A DNA stretch of 64,000 bases from Comamonas thiooxydans (GTDB lineage Bacteria > Pseudomonadota > Gammaproteobacteria > Burkholderiales > Burkholderiaceae_C), in NCBI RefSeq assembly GCF_000964545.1, contig NZ_BBVD01000005.1:62001-126000 (forward strand), written 5' to 3'. The translations under genes were made by a program, and so were the position numbers. Numbering within the stretch: position 1 is the first letter of the stretch; each line of letters opens with the position of its first letter. Shown here piece after piece: positions 17,363-25,672 of the stretch. The notes under the pieces are model-generated. The model was not told the origin of the DNA. It saw only the letters and a program-made list of their open reading frames with translations, and did not search any database.

Positions 17363-17762
17363 ATAGCGCCCTCCTGTATCAAGACCCGGACAGTGCGACA
17401 AATCGCGTCACCAGGGTTGGTGCAGGCAGCGTTGCGAAAGAGATGCGGTCAGTGCCGCGTGAAATTCCGGCCATGCGCCGGAATGCAACACCTGCTATTG
17501 CGCAACCAGCTCTTCACCCACAGGATCAAGGCGGCCGCCACGCACGCCCCAGCTCCTGTTGAGATAACAACAGAAACTATCTCGGAGCGCTACAAACATC
17601 ATAGAGCCCCTGCATCCAATGGCGTTACAGGGTGTCAGCCTTCCGACATTTCTGTGACCGAATGCATTGCTTGGTGCAGTTTTGCAAACCAGCGGATCAT
17701 GAAAAACGCCGGGCTCAACTCTGCGTTGACCCGGCGTAGGTATGTATGGCAAAACTGCGCTG
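17363..17762. promoter_or_regulatory. Intergenic region before the antiporter gene
   Basis: About 400 nt with no supportable gene. It carries the antiporter promoter (minus strand) and, near 17704-17737, the terminator of the M20 gene that ends at 17763. Confidence 0.4.
17704..17737 (-). terminator. Intrinsic terminator of the M20 amidohydrolase gene
   Basis: A 13-bp stem (ACGCCGGG + TCAAC pairing GTTGA + CCCGGCGT, one bulged C, loop tctgc) is followed on the minus strand by TTTTTC, 25 nt past the M20 stop codon. Confidence 0.88.
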
Positions 17763-18938
17763 TCAGGCTGGCAGCTTGCCATCCTTCAGCAGCGCACCCA
17801 CCAGCGCCACCCAGTAACGCATGCCCAGCGGCAGATTGGCGTCATTGAAGTCATACTTGGGATTGTGCAGCGATGCGCTGTCCTCGCCATTGCCCAGCCA
17901 GATATAGACGCCCGGGCATTCCTGCGCCATGAAGGCAAAGTCTTCCGAGGCCATGCTCGGCACCATATCGCGGCGCACCTTGCCCTCGCCCAGCACGCTG
18001 GTCAGCACCTCGGCGCAGACTTCCGCATGTTGGGGGTTGTTGATGGTCGCGGGGTAGCTGACGCGGTAGTCGAGATGGGCCTCCAGGCCGTGCAGCGCGC
18101 AAGTCGCGGAGATCGCATCGCGAAAACGCTGTTCGATGCGCGCACGCTGAGGCATGTCAAAGCAGCGCACGGTGCCACGCAGCTTGATGACTTCGGGCAT
18201 CACGTTATAGGTATCGCCGGCGTTGAAGCTGGTCACGCTAACCACGGCCGGCTTGTGAACCTCCTGCTCGCGCGCAATCAGCGCGGGAAGATGAGTCACC
18301 AGTTGGCAGGCAGCCAGCAGTGCGTCCTTGCCCAGATGGGGCATGGCGGCATGGCAACCCTTGCCGGTCAGCGTCAGGTCAAAGATGTCGAAGGCCGCCA
18401 TCACGGCCGTGGAATGCACCGCTGCCGTTCCCACGGGCAGGCCCGGCCAGTTATGCATGCTGTAGACCGCGTCCATGGGGAAGCGCTTGAACAACCCGGC
18501 TTCGATCATGGCTCGCGCGCCACCTTCGTTTTCCTCGGCGGGCTGGAAGATGAAATGCACGGTCCCCGCAAAATCGGGCGCCGAGGCCAGAGCCTGGGCC
18601 GCCCCCAGCAACATGCTGGTATGGCCGTCATGGCCGCAGGCATGCATACGGCCGGCGTGCGTGGACGCATGCTCGCACTGGTTGAGCTCCGTCACATTCA
18701 ACGCGTCCATATCGGCGCGCAGGCCGATGGAAGGGCCTGCGCCCATATTGCCCTTGAGCACGGCAACCACGCCCGTACCGGCCAGGCCGGTGTGTACATC
18801 CAGACCAAAGCTCTTCAGCAGTTCGGCCACGCGTGCGCTGGTGCGGTGCTCCTGAAACGCGGTTTCGGGATGACGGTGAAAGTCATGGCGCCAGGCTTGC
18901 AGTTCCTGCTGGCCGGGCCACTTGATGGTGTTCATCAT
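17763..18938 (-). CDS. M20-family amidohydrolase (aminoacylase/hippurate hydrolase type)
   Basis: A 391-residue dinuclear-metal amidohydrolase of peptidase family M20D. Metal and catalytic residues are recognisable: RADMDALN, HACGHDGHTSML, FQPAEENEGGA with the catalytic Glu pair, MHNWPG, and a late MASEDFAFM with the bridging Glu. Family members cleave N-acyl amino acids (hippurate, N-acetylated amino acids) or auxin conjugates in the cytoplasm. The exact acyl substrate is unknown. It starts 15 nt after the DUF3100 transporter gene and surely shares its mRNA. The divergent LysR gene 20502-21413 is the probable regulator. It ends at a strong terminator. Confidence 0.9.
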   Translation of the reverse strand: MMNTIKWPGQQELQAWRHDFHRHPETAFQEHRTSARVAELLKSFGLDVHTGLAGTGVVAVLKGNMGAGPSIGLRADMDALNVTELNQCEHASTHAGRMHACGHDGHTSMLLGAAQALASAPDFAGTVHFIFQPAEENEGGARAMIEAGLFKRFPMDAVYSMHNWPGLPVGTAAVHSTAVMAAFDIFDLTLTGKGCHAAMPHLGKDALLAACQLVTHLPALIAREQEVHKPAVVSVTSFNAGDTYNVMPEVIKLRGTVRCFDMPQRARIEQRFRDAISATCALHGLEAHLDYRVSYPATINNPQHAEVCAEVLTSVLGEGKVRRDMVPSMASEDFAFMAQECPGVYIWLGNGEDSASLHNPKYDFNDANLPLGMRYWVALVGALLKDGKLPA

Positions 18939-18953
18939 GGTCGTGCTCCGGCT

Positions 18954-20297
18954 TTACAGCGTATGGACAAAGGTCTGGGCGATCAGGGTCGCAGCCAGGA
19001 ACACACCGGCATTGGCCAGCAGCGAAACCACGACGATGCGCCAGCCCAGACGGCGGAAGGCCGGGATGTCCTTGGCCAGCGACAGGCCCGCGAAAGTCAG
19101 CATGGGCGTGATCATGGCCAGGAAGTTGACCTTGCCGGTGAGCGCAGCCACTTCGGCGGCATAAGGCGTGAGCGGGAATGTCATGGCCATGGCGATGAAC
19201 GAGATCCAGCACACGGCAGGCAGCATGCGGCGCGTGCCGACGTAGATCAGATCACCGACAAACACGGCAGCAATGATGAGCAGCACGCCGGGCAGCGCAT
19301 CCATCACCGGCACGCCATGGCCGATGCGGTTGCCGATCAGCACCATGGCGCCGACCAGGACCCATGAAGCGAAGCGCATGCCCAGACCCAGCGCTGGCAC
19401 CTGCGCCTGCTCTTCGTCCTTGGCTGCCGACAGATCCACGGCCTGCTCCACCACGGCCTGCTTGCGCTTGCGGCCCAGAATCGGCTCCAGCCATTGATAG
19501 GCGCGCAAGGCCAGGGGCAGCGAGATGAACAGCGTCAGATAAGTGCCCACCGTTGTTGCGATCAGATTGGCGGCAGCGGCAAAAGTGGCGATCTGGTCGC
19601 TCATTTCGGGATGCTGGGCGGCGATCGCGCCCACGGCGGCGGCCGTCATGCTGCCCGAACCCACGCCGGCGCCCATGCCCAGGGCCAGCGGGTGGAAGAT
19701 ATTGAGGCTGGAGACAAAGCCGGCCAGCAGCGAGATGAAGATGGCGCCGATCAGAGTGCCCGTGATGTACTCGGCCAGCACGCCGCGGCCTTCGGCCGAA
19801 TCCATGCCGAAACGCTCGCCGATGATGGCCAGGCCCGGTTCACGGCCGATGGAGAACGTCGCGCCAATCGCTTCGCGCTTGATCCCCAGCAGCAGCGCCA
19901 CGGGCATGCCCAGGGCCACGCAACCGACCAAGTTGCCCAACTCCTGCAACACCAGTCCCCAGCCGACTTCCGCCAGCTTGGGCAGCGAACCACCGACCAG
20001 CAGGCCCAGCTTGGCAATGAACAGGAACAGCGCGCAGGACAGCACGGCGGCGGCCAGATTCTGGCTGTACAGGCTCAGTTGCAGCGGGCCGGGCATGCGC
20101 TTGCGCAGCAGACCCAGCACTAGGCCGATGAGCAGCGCCCAGATCATGGGCAGCAGCACCACCTTGCCCACGCCCAGCGAAATGGGCAGCGGCCCCAGCC
20201 ACTCGGACAATGCCGCGATCACCAGCGCCAGCGCAAATACCTGCACCACGCTGCCCACATTCAACGCGGCCTTGGCCGGCTGCACCTCTGTACGCAT
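18954..20297 (-). CDS. DUF3100 putative transporter
   Basis: A 447-residue membrane protein with about 11-12 helices arranged as two halves separated by a charged cytoplasmic loop (about residues 285-310, EQAVDLSAAKDEEQAQ). Gly-rich re-entrant-like motifs GMGAGVGSGSMTAAAVGAI and LIATTVGTY are prominent. It fits DUF3100, a family with no proven substrate. Its pairing with an M20 amidohydrolase suggests uptake or release of an N-acyl amino acid or its product. ATG 20297 has AAGGAAA upstream; a TTG one codon earlier is ignored. First gene of the two-gene unit, facing the LysR gene. Confidence 0.82.
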   Translation of the reverse strand: MRTEVQPAKAALNVGSVVQVFALALVIAALSEWLGPLPISLGVGKVVLLPMIWALLIGLVLGLLRKRMPGPLQLSLYSQNLAAAVLSCALFLFIAKLGLLVGGSLPKLAEVGWGLVLQELGNLVGCVALGMPVALLLGIKREAIGATFSIGREPGLAIIGERFGMDSAEGRGVLAEYITGTLIGAIFISLLAGFVSSLNIFHPLALGMGAGVGSGSMTAAAVGAIAAQHPEMSDQIATFAAAANLIATTVGTYLTLFISLPLALRAYQWLEPILGRKRKQAVVEQAVDLSAAKDEEQAQVPALGLGMRFASWVLVGAMVLIGNRIGHGVPVMDALPGVLLIIAAVFVGDLIYVGTRRMLPAVCWISFIAMAMTFPLTPYAAEVAALTGKVNFLAMITPMLTFAGLSLAKDIPAFRRLGWRIVVVSLLANAGVFLAATLIAQTFVHTL

Positions 20298-20501
20298 CAA
20301 CTTTCCTTGCGCACGACGGCCGCTGCCGACGCGCTGAAATAGCTTTGAACCCTGAAAATGGGCACGGCCAGCCCAAGCTGGCGCTCACCCATGCGGGCGC
20401 TGAATATAACAATGCATTTATTGCATACGCATTCTTTTTCTGTTCTAAAAAAGTGAACATACGTATGAATACAGATGTAATTTGGCGACGACAATCGCAG
20501 C
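20298..20501. promoter_or_regulatory. Divergent LysR-type control region
   Basis: A 204-nt AT-rich gap between the DUF3100 gene and the LysR gene. A perfect 10-bp palindrome CATACGTATG lies at 20458-20467, and a related half TGCATACGCATTC at 20422-20434. They are plausible binding sites for the adjacent regulator. Confidence 0.5.
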
Positions 20502-21413
20502 ATGCCCGCCTTTCAAGACTCCCGCGCCCGCTATCTGTTTGAAGCCGTCTACTGCGGCTCCGTTCGTGCCGCAGCCGAAAAACTGGGCATCGTGCCCTCG
20601 GCCGTCAGCCGCCAGATCAGCCTGCTCGAAGAGGAACTGGGCCTGGCCCTGCTGGAGCGCCATCGCAACGGCGTGGTACCCACCGAGGCCGGCCAGTTGC
20701 TGCTGGACTATCACCGCGAACACACGGCCCACCGCCACGACATGCAGGCCAAGGTCGATGCGCTTCGCGGGCTGCACAGCGGCAGTGTCAGCGTGGTCAG
20801 CGGCGAAGGCTTTGCGCAGGAGCTTATCGACGGGCCCATACGCAATTTTCGCCAGCAATATCCGGGCGTCAGCATCTCGCTGGAAATCTACGGCACGACC
20901 GAGATCATGCGCCGGATTCGCGAGGACGCTGCCGAGATCGGCCTGGTCTACTACCCGCCCGCCGACAGCCATATCACCGCACGCGGTACGGCGCGCCAGC
21001 CCATGCACGCCATCGTCCACTCCCAGCACCCGCTGGCCAGCGCTGCCCAGACTTCGCTGCAGGAGCTCAGCCAATGGCCTATTGCCATGCTTCAAGGTGT
21101 GTATGGCATTCGCCAGCTCGTGGAATATGCCGAACGCAAGGACAAGATCCACCTCAGCCCCGCGCTGACCAGCAATCTCATTAGCGTGCTGCTGGCCTTT
21201 GTCACCAGCGGCCAGGGCGTGACCCTGCTACCGCCCTGCTCCGTCACGGCCGAGCTGGCAAGCGGGCGCCTGCGTGCCATTCCCATTCACAACCCTGCAT
21301 TTCAGGATGCGGAGATGCAGCTCATCACTCGCACCGGCCGCCATCTGTCCCCTGCCGCCAATCGCTTTCTGCTGTATTGCATGCAAGGCATGCAGGCGTT
21401 CCAGGAACCATGA
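20502..21413 (+). CDS. LysR-family transcriptional regulator of the M20/DUF3100 unit
   Basis: A 303-residue LysR regulator. The winged helix-turn-helix occupies residues 7-66 (CGSVRAAAEKLGIVPSAVS with QISLLEEELG), followed by a linker helix and a periplasmic-binding-protein-like effector domain from about residue 90. It is divergent from the DUF3100-M20 unit across an intergenic region with palindromes, the classic arrangement for control by a co-inducer related to the pathway substrate. ATG 20502 is the first in-frame start of the HTH. The ligand is unknown. Confidence 0.88.
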   Translation: MPAFQDSRARYLFEAVYCGSVRAAAEKLGIVPSAVSRQISLLEEELGLALLERHRNGVVPTEAGQLLLDYHREHTAHRHDMQAKVDALRGLHSGSVSVVSGEGFAQELIDGPIRNFRQQYPGVSISLEIYGTTEIMRRIREDAAEIGLVYYPPADSHITARGTARQPMHAIVHSQHPLASAAQTSLQELSQWPIAMLQGVYGIRQLVEYAERKDKIHLSPALTSNLISVLLAFVTSGQGVTLLPPCSVTAELASGRLRAIPIHNPAFQDAEMQLITRTGRHLSPAANRFLLYCMQGMQAFQEP

Positions 21414-21500
21414 GCGGCGACCCGCGGCCCGCAAGACTCCAGGTCAGGCCGCCTGAGCATGTTGAGGACGCCGCTGCACTTGCCTTAGACTGCACGCAGC

Positions 21501-22568
21501 ATGCAAACCAGTCTGGCTCTCACTCCCTCACAACTGAGCGAATTCCTTCTCAACGTCGCTACCGTACGCCCCGTGTTCATCTGGGGACCGCCAGGCATAG
21601 GCAAATCGGCATTGGTCCAGAACTTTGCGCAAAGCGTGGGGCTTGATTGCGTGTCCCTGCTGGGCAGCCAGCTCGCTCCCGAGGACTTGCTGGGCGTGCC
21701 GCAGATCATTGACGGCATAACCCGCTTCTGCCCGCCCGCCATGATTGCGCGCGAGCAGCCTTATTGCCTGTTCCTGGACGAACTCAACGCCTGCAGCCAG
21801 GATGTGCAAAAAGCCTTCTACAGCCTGATTCTGGAGCGCCGCGTGGGCGAGTACCTGATGCCCGAGGGCTCCATCGTGATTGCGGCTGGCAACCGCGCCC
21901 AGGATTCCGCGATTGTGCGCACCATGTCCTCGGCGCTGGTCAACCGCATGATTCACGTGCAACTCAAGGTCAGCGCCAGCGAGTGGCTGCAATGGGCCCA
22001 GCAAGCCCAGTTGCATGCCTTGGTGCTCGAATACCTGGCCCAGCGCCCCGATCACCTGTGGAGCCAGCCGCCCAAGCACGAAGAGGCGTTTTCCACGCCG
22101 CGCTCCTGGCATATGCTCAGCGATGCCTTGCAGTCCTATGGCGATGCGCTGAACCTGCAGACGCTGGAAGCCCTGAGCAGCGGCTGCCTCACGCCCCAGC
22201 ATGCGGCGCAGTTCAAGGCCTTCTACAAGCTGGCCGACGACCGTCACCGTCTGGACGCCATTTTCAAGGGCGATGCCAACTGGCCCCATGCTCCGCAGGA
22301 CAGAGATGTGCTGTATTTCCTGGCCCAGGCCTTCCGTGCGCGTCTGCTCAAGATCCTGCCCGCCGACAAGCAGCAAAGCGGCGGCGAGTTGCAGCAGACC
22401 GTGCACCGCTCCAAGGCCATGCTCAAGGAGCTGGCCCAGATCAGCCTGGAAATGGCGCAGATCGTCACCGCCGAAAGCGACGGCCAGACCTTGCCCGCCT
22501 GGTATATGGTGGAAATCGTGCGCGACCTGCCACGCCTGGTGGAAGCGCGCGAAGCGGCCAGAGCCTGA
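21501..22568 (+). CDS. MoxR-like AAA+ ATPase
   Basis: A 355-residue AAA+ ATPase of the MoxR/AAA_5 type. Walker A is WGPPGIGKSAL, Walker B CLFLDELNA, sensor 1 VIAAGNR, and the arginine-finger region follows (SSALVNRM). Such proteins act as chaperone-like remodelers, generally with a von Willebrand A-domain partner. The stop codon overlaps the ATG of the VWA/metallopeptidase gene by one base (TGATG), so the two are translationally coupled and probably form a complex. The substrate of the pair is unknown. Confidence 0.88.
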   Translation: MQTSLALTPSQLSEFLLNVATVRPVFIWGPPGIGKSALVQNFAQSVGLDCVSLLGSQLAPEDLLGVPQIIDGITRFCPPAMIAREQPYCLFLDELNACSQDVQKAFYSLILERRVGEYLMPEGSIVIAAGNRAQDSAIVRTMSSALVNRMIHVQLKVSASEWLQWAQQAQLHALVLEYLAQRPDHLWSQPPKHEEAFSTPRSWHMLSDALQSYGDALNLQTLEALSSGCLTPQHAAQFKAFYKLADDRHRLDAIFKGDANWPHAPQDRDVLYFLAQAFRARLLKILPADKQQSGGELQQTVHRSKAMLKELAQISLEMAQIVTAESDGQTLPAWYMVEIVRDLPRLVEAREAARA

Positions 22569-24424
22569 TGGCCAAGCCCCCAACGCGCGAAACGCCAGCC
22601 ACCCAGGCCTATACGCAAGGCCTGGCCATGCTGCAGGCACACCCCATCTTTACCGAACTCAGCCGCAGCCTGGGCTTTGTGCGCAGCGCCCATTCCCAGT
22701 GTCCGGCCCATGGCTGGGCGCAGGCCAGCCTCAACCAACAGCGCTTTACCGGCCAGATCGACATCCACCCCAAGCGCATGGCCAGTCCCGAGGAATGGGC
22801 ATATTGCCTTGGGCGGGCCACGCTCAGCTACGCGCTGGAGCTGTTTCAACGCGACCGCAGCCACTGGGCGCAATGGAGCGCGGCCTGCGACGTGGTCACG
22901 GCCCGCTTCATCCAGACCATCAAGCTCGGACGTCCGCCCGAAGGCATGGAATTACCCGACGGACTGCCCCAGCGCGACGAGGCACAGTGGTACGTCCAAT
23001 TCTGCGAACAAGGCATACCCGACTGGGCGCAGGCGCTGAGTCTTGCCGGTCCCGGCCAGGGCGGCGCTCACCCCAGCCTGGCCTTGCCAGAGCAATGGCC
23101 TGAGCCGGCCTCATCCACCAGCAAGCCTCAGCCGTACTGGCGCAGGTACGGCAACTGGCCCGAAATGTTTGCTGCGGGCCTGGCTCGCTCCGTCACCCAA
23201 TCCGTGGAAATGGCTGCGGGCGTGCGCCGCGAGTTTGGCCAGAGCCTGCCTGCCAGCAGCGCGCTAGACCGCGCACGCCACTGGTTCATGGACAGTTTTC
23301 CGCTGCTGGGCAGCATGGTCGCGGCGTTTGACATCATGGAGGACGCCAGCATCTGCGAGCGCGAGGACATTGCCGTCGCCGCGGTCGACGAGATACTGCG
23401 CACCATCTACATCAACCCCGGCCCGCACCTGTCCGAGCTGGAGCTGCGCTTCGTCATCGCCCACGAAGTCCTGCACGTCGCCCTGCGCCATCTGCCGCGA
23501 CGGCGCGGGCGCGAGCCGTTTCTCTGGAACGTGGCCTGCGACTTCGTCATCAACGACTGGCTGATTCAGATGGACGTGGGCCAGCCGCCGGGCATAGGCC
23601 TGCTCTACGACCCGGAGCTGCGCGGACTCAGCGCGGAAGAGGTCTACGACCGCATCGCGGGCGATCTGCGCCGCATGCGCAAGCTGCGCACCCTGGCCGG
23701 TGGCCAGGGCGACATGCTGGAGCGCAATGTGGGCGGCCAGCGCAAGGCTGGCGACTACACCGATATCGACGAATTCTGCCGCACCCAGCTGGGCAAAGGC
23801 TTGCTGCGCCATGAGCAAGACGCACGCGGCCTGCTGCCTGCGGGATTGATCGAGGAAATCCGCGCTCTGCTGCAGCCGCCGATTGACTGGCAGGTGGAGC
23901 TGGCGCGCTGGTTCGACCACCACTTTCCGCCCGTAGAGACGCGGCGCAGCTATGCCCGTATCAGCCGCCGTCAAAGCGCCACGCCCGATATTCCCCGGCC
24001 CCGCATTCAGGCCGACAGCCGCTGGCTGGAAGGCCGCACCTTCGGCGTGGTGCTGGACACCTCGGGCTCCATGGAGCGCCATGTGCTGGCCAAGGCTCTG
24101 GGCGCCATCGCAAGCTACGCCGATGCCAAGAATGTGCCCGCTGTGCGCCTGATATGCTGCGACGCTGCCGCCTACGATCTGGGCTATCTGCCTGCCGCCG
24201 ACATTGCCCAGCGCATCGCCCTCAAGGGCCGTGGCGGCACCGTGCTGCAACCGGGCGTGGATCTGCTGCTCCAGGACGACGACTTTCCCAAGGACGGCCC
24301 CATCCTCATCATCACCGATGGTCAATGCGACCAGCTGCGCGTGCCGCGCGAGCATGCCTATCTGCTGCCGCCCGGCCGCAAGCTGCCGTTTCGCACGGCT
24401 GCGCCCATCTTTGTGATGGACTGA
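22568..24424 (+). CDS. VWA-like protein with HExxH metallopeptidase-like domain (DUF2201 type)
   Basis: A 618-residue cytoplasmic protein. The middle (about residues 290-330) has VIAHEVLHVALRH, a zinc-type HExxH motif with a third His. The C-terminus (about 490-610) is a VWA-like domain with a MIDAS-type DTSGSM at VVLDTSGSM and LIITDG later. This is the layout of DUF2201 proteins. The pair with MoxR suggests ATP-driven remodelling plus possible proteolysis. ATG 22568 overlaps the preceding stop; a long open frame runs in from upstream but overlaps the ATPase gene and is not coding. Proteolysis has not been shown for this family as far as I know. Confidence 0.85.
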   Translation: MAKPPTRETPATQAYTQGLAMLQAHPIFTELSRSLGFVRSAHSQCPAHGWAQASLNQQRFTGQIDIHPKRMASPEEWAYCLGRATLSYALELFQRDRSHWAQWSAACDVVTARFIQTIKLGRPPEGMELPDGLPQRDEAQWYVQFCEQGIPDWAQALSLAGPGQGGAHPSLALPEQWPEPASSTSKPQPYWRRYGNWPEMFAAGLARSVTQSVEMAAGVRREFGQSLPASSALDRARHWFMDSFPLLGSMVAAFDIMEDASICEREDIAVAAVDEILRTIYINPGPHLSELELRFVIAHEVLHVALRHLPRRRGREPFLWNVACDFVINDWLIQMDVGQPPGIGLLYDPELRGLSAEEVYDRIAGDLRRMRKLRTLAGGQGDMLERNVGGQRKAGDYTDIDEFCRTQLGKGLLRHEQDARGLLPAGLIEEIRALLQPPIDWQVELARWFDHHFPPVETRRSYARISRRQSATPDIPRPRIQADSRWLEGRTFGVVLDTSGSMERHVLAKALGAIASYADAKNVPAVRLICCDAAAYDLGYLPAADIAQRIALKGRGGTVLQPGVDLLLQDDDFPKDGPILIITDGQCDQLRVPREHAYLLPPGRKLPFRTAAPIFVMD

Positions 24425-24553
24425 AACCAGCCAGGCTCATGCAGCGCATGCCGTCCATATCGGCGCGCAAAGGCCTCTCAATCCACACCTGGGCGACCCA
24501 CTACTGCTTTGCGGCTAGGCTTGGTGCTTGTTATTTTGAAAGAAAGCCAATCC

Positions 24554-24910
24554 TTGAGCACGACGACTTTTCCCTCTTGTCCCCAATGCGGCCTGAGCAA
24601 TACCTACCCCGATGGCGATCTGCTGATCTGCCCCGACTGCGCCCATGAATGGTCGGCCCATGCAGAAGCCATTGCCGATGAAGACAACGGCCCCCGCATC
24701 ATCAAGGACGCCAACGGCACGCCGCTGGCCGACGGCGACAGCGTGCTGCTGGTCAAGGACCTGAAGGTCAAAGGTTCCTCTACCGTCATCAAAAAAGGCA
24801 CCAAGATCAAAGGCATTCGCCTGGTCTATGACAACGGCGACCATGACGTGGACTGCAAGACTGATCAGGGTCCATTCATTCTCAAATCCGAGTTTCTGAA
24901 AAAGGCCTGA
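24554..24910 (+). CDS. yjdM: YjdM/PhnA-family zinc-ribbon protein
   Basis: A 118-residue protein. The N-terminal zinc ribbon has two Cys pairs, CPQC and CPDC, separated by about 14 residues. The C-terminal PhnA domain carries GDSVLLVKDLKVKGSS and KKGTKIKGIRLV. The family was once called phosphonoacetate hydrolase-associated, but no reaction is established. Start TTG 24554 is chosen because it matches the usual N-terminus right before the zinc ribbon; ATG 24509 would add 15 unlikely residues. It stands alone; a hairpin follows at 24948. Confidence 0.82.
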   Translation: MSTTTFPSCPQCGLSNTYPDGDLLICPDCAHEWSAHAEAIADEDNGPRIIKDANGTPLADGDSVLLVKDLKVKGSSTVIKKGTKIKGIRLVYDNGDHDVDCKTDQGPFILKSEFLKKA

Positions 24911-25672
24911 GGCAGCACTCCCCATCGCTGAACCCAGCGATCCACCAACGCCCGGAGCCATGCCGGGCGTGTCCGCTAGCACAATGTGGCGGCTCAAAAG
25001 CTCTGGCAACCCGCTTGCGCGAATAGAAGCCCAACTGGCTCCTTTCCGCGCTGGCCGTTATCAAAAATACATACTCGGCCACATCAGCTATCCGCAGATG
25101 AAACGGCTGTCTGCCTCCCGTGCTAGTGCTAGTTCAGGCGCAGCATGGCTCTCAATGGCGCACGCCATCGCCGCGCAAGCCTGCAGCATCTTCCGCTGCC
25201 TTGCCGCAGCAAGGCCGACCCTAAGGCTTACCCTCGGATGTCATGATCTGGCAACTGAATTGCGGCATGCGTTAAGTCCATTCAGGGCACCAGCCCTACA
25301 TTGCCCCCTCGAACTCCTTGATTTCTGCCCCCGCAGAGGTCAAGACAGGCTGATGCATACCTGTGCGCAGCCAGGTCCAGGCCATGAAGGGCAATAGCAG
25401 GAAATGAACCGGGAACTCGAAGGCAAGCAATCCAATCACTGGTCACAACCACAGTCTCCGCCGTGACCTCGTGAGTTCCAGGCAGCAAGACTTGGCAGCC
25501 TGTGCCCCACGGCTTGATGCTGTGGGCCTCTGCGCAGTTCCCCCTGTATTCAAGACAACAAAAAAGCCCGGCATAGCCCTAGCACAGCGGCTTGCAGCGT
25601 CTACGTCGTGATGCTGCAAGACGTGCCGCAAGGAACCGCCCAGCGCCCCATACCAACTTCCAAGAGACAAGC
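24911..25672. other. Long region without a confident gene
   Basis: About 760 nt. It contains an 8-bp inverted repeat at 24948-24970 (ACGCCCGG/CCGGGCGT, no T-run) and a short membrane-protein-like frame at 25296-25439 described separately. The promoter of the MFS gene at 25673 must lie at its right end. Other open frames have poor codon use. Confidence 0.4.
25296..25439 (-). pseudogene. Possible remnant or tiny membrane protein
   Basis: A 47-codon minus-strand frame starting at GTG 25439. It reads as a membrane helix (LLAFEFPVHFLLLPFMAW) followed by a hydrophilic tail ending KEFEGAM. The composition looks like the C-terminus of a real membrane protein, but the frame is closed by a stop just upstream and no ribosome site is near. 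It may be a gene remnant; a genuine tiny protein is possible. Confidence 0.25.

Noticed and set aside
17742..19367. 541-codon plus-strand frame over the M20/DUF3100 genes
   Set aside because: Shadow of the minus-strand genes; His/Gln/Arg-rich without domain, while the opposite strand encodes intact families.
21764..22567. Upstream extension of the VWA/metallopeptidase gene
   Set aside because: The long open frame overlaps the MoxR ATPase gene; the TGATG overlap gives a clear start at 22568.
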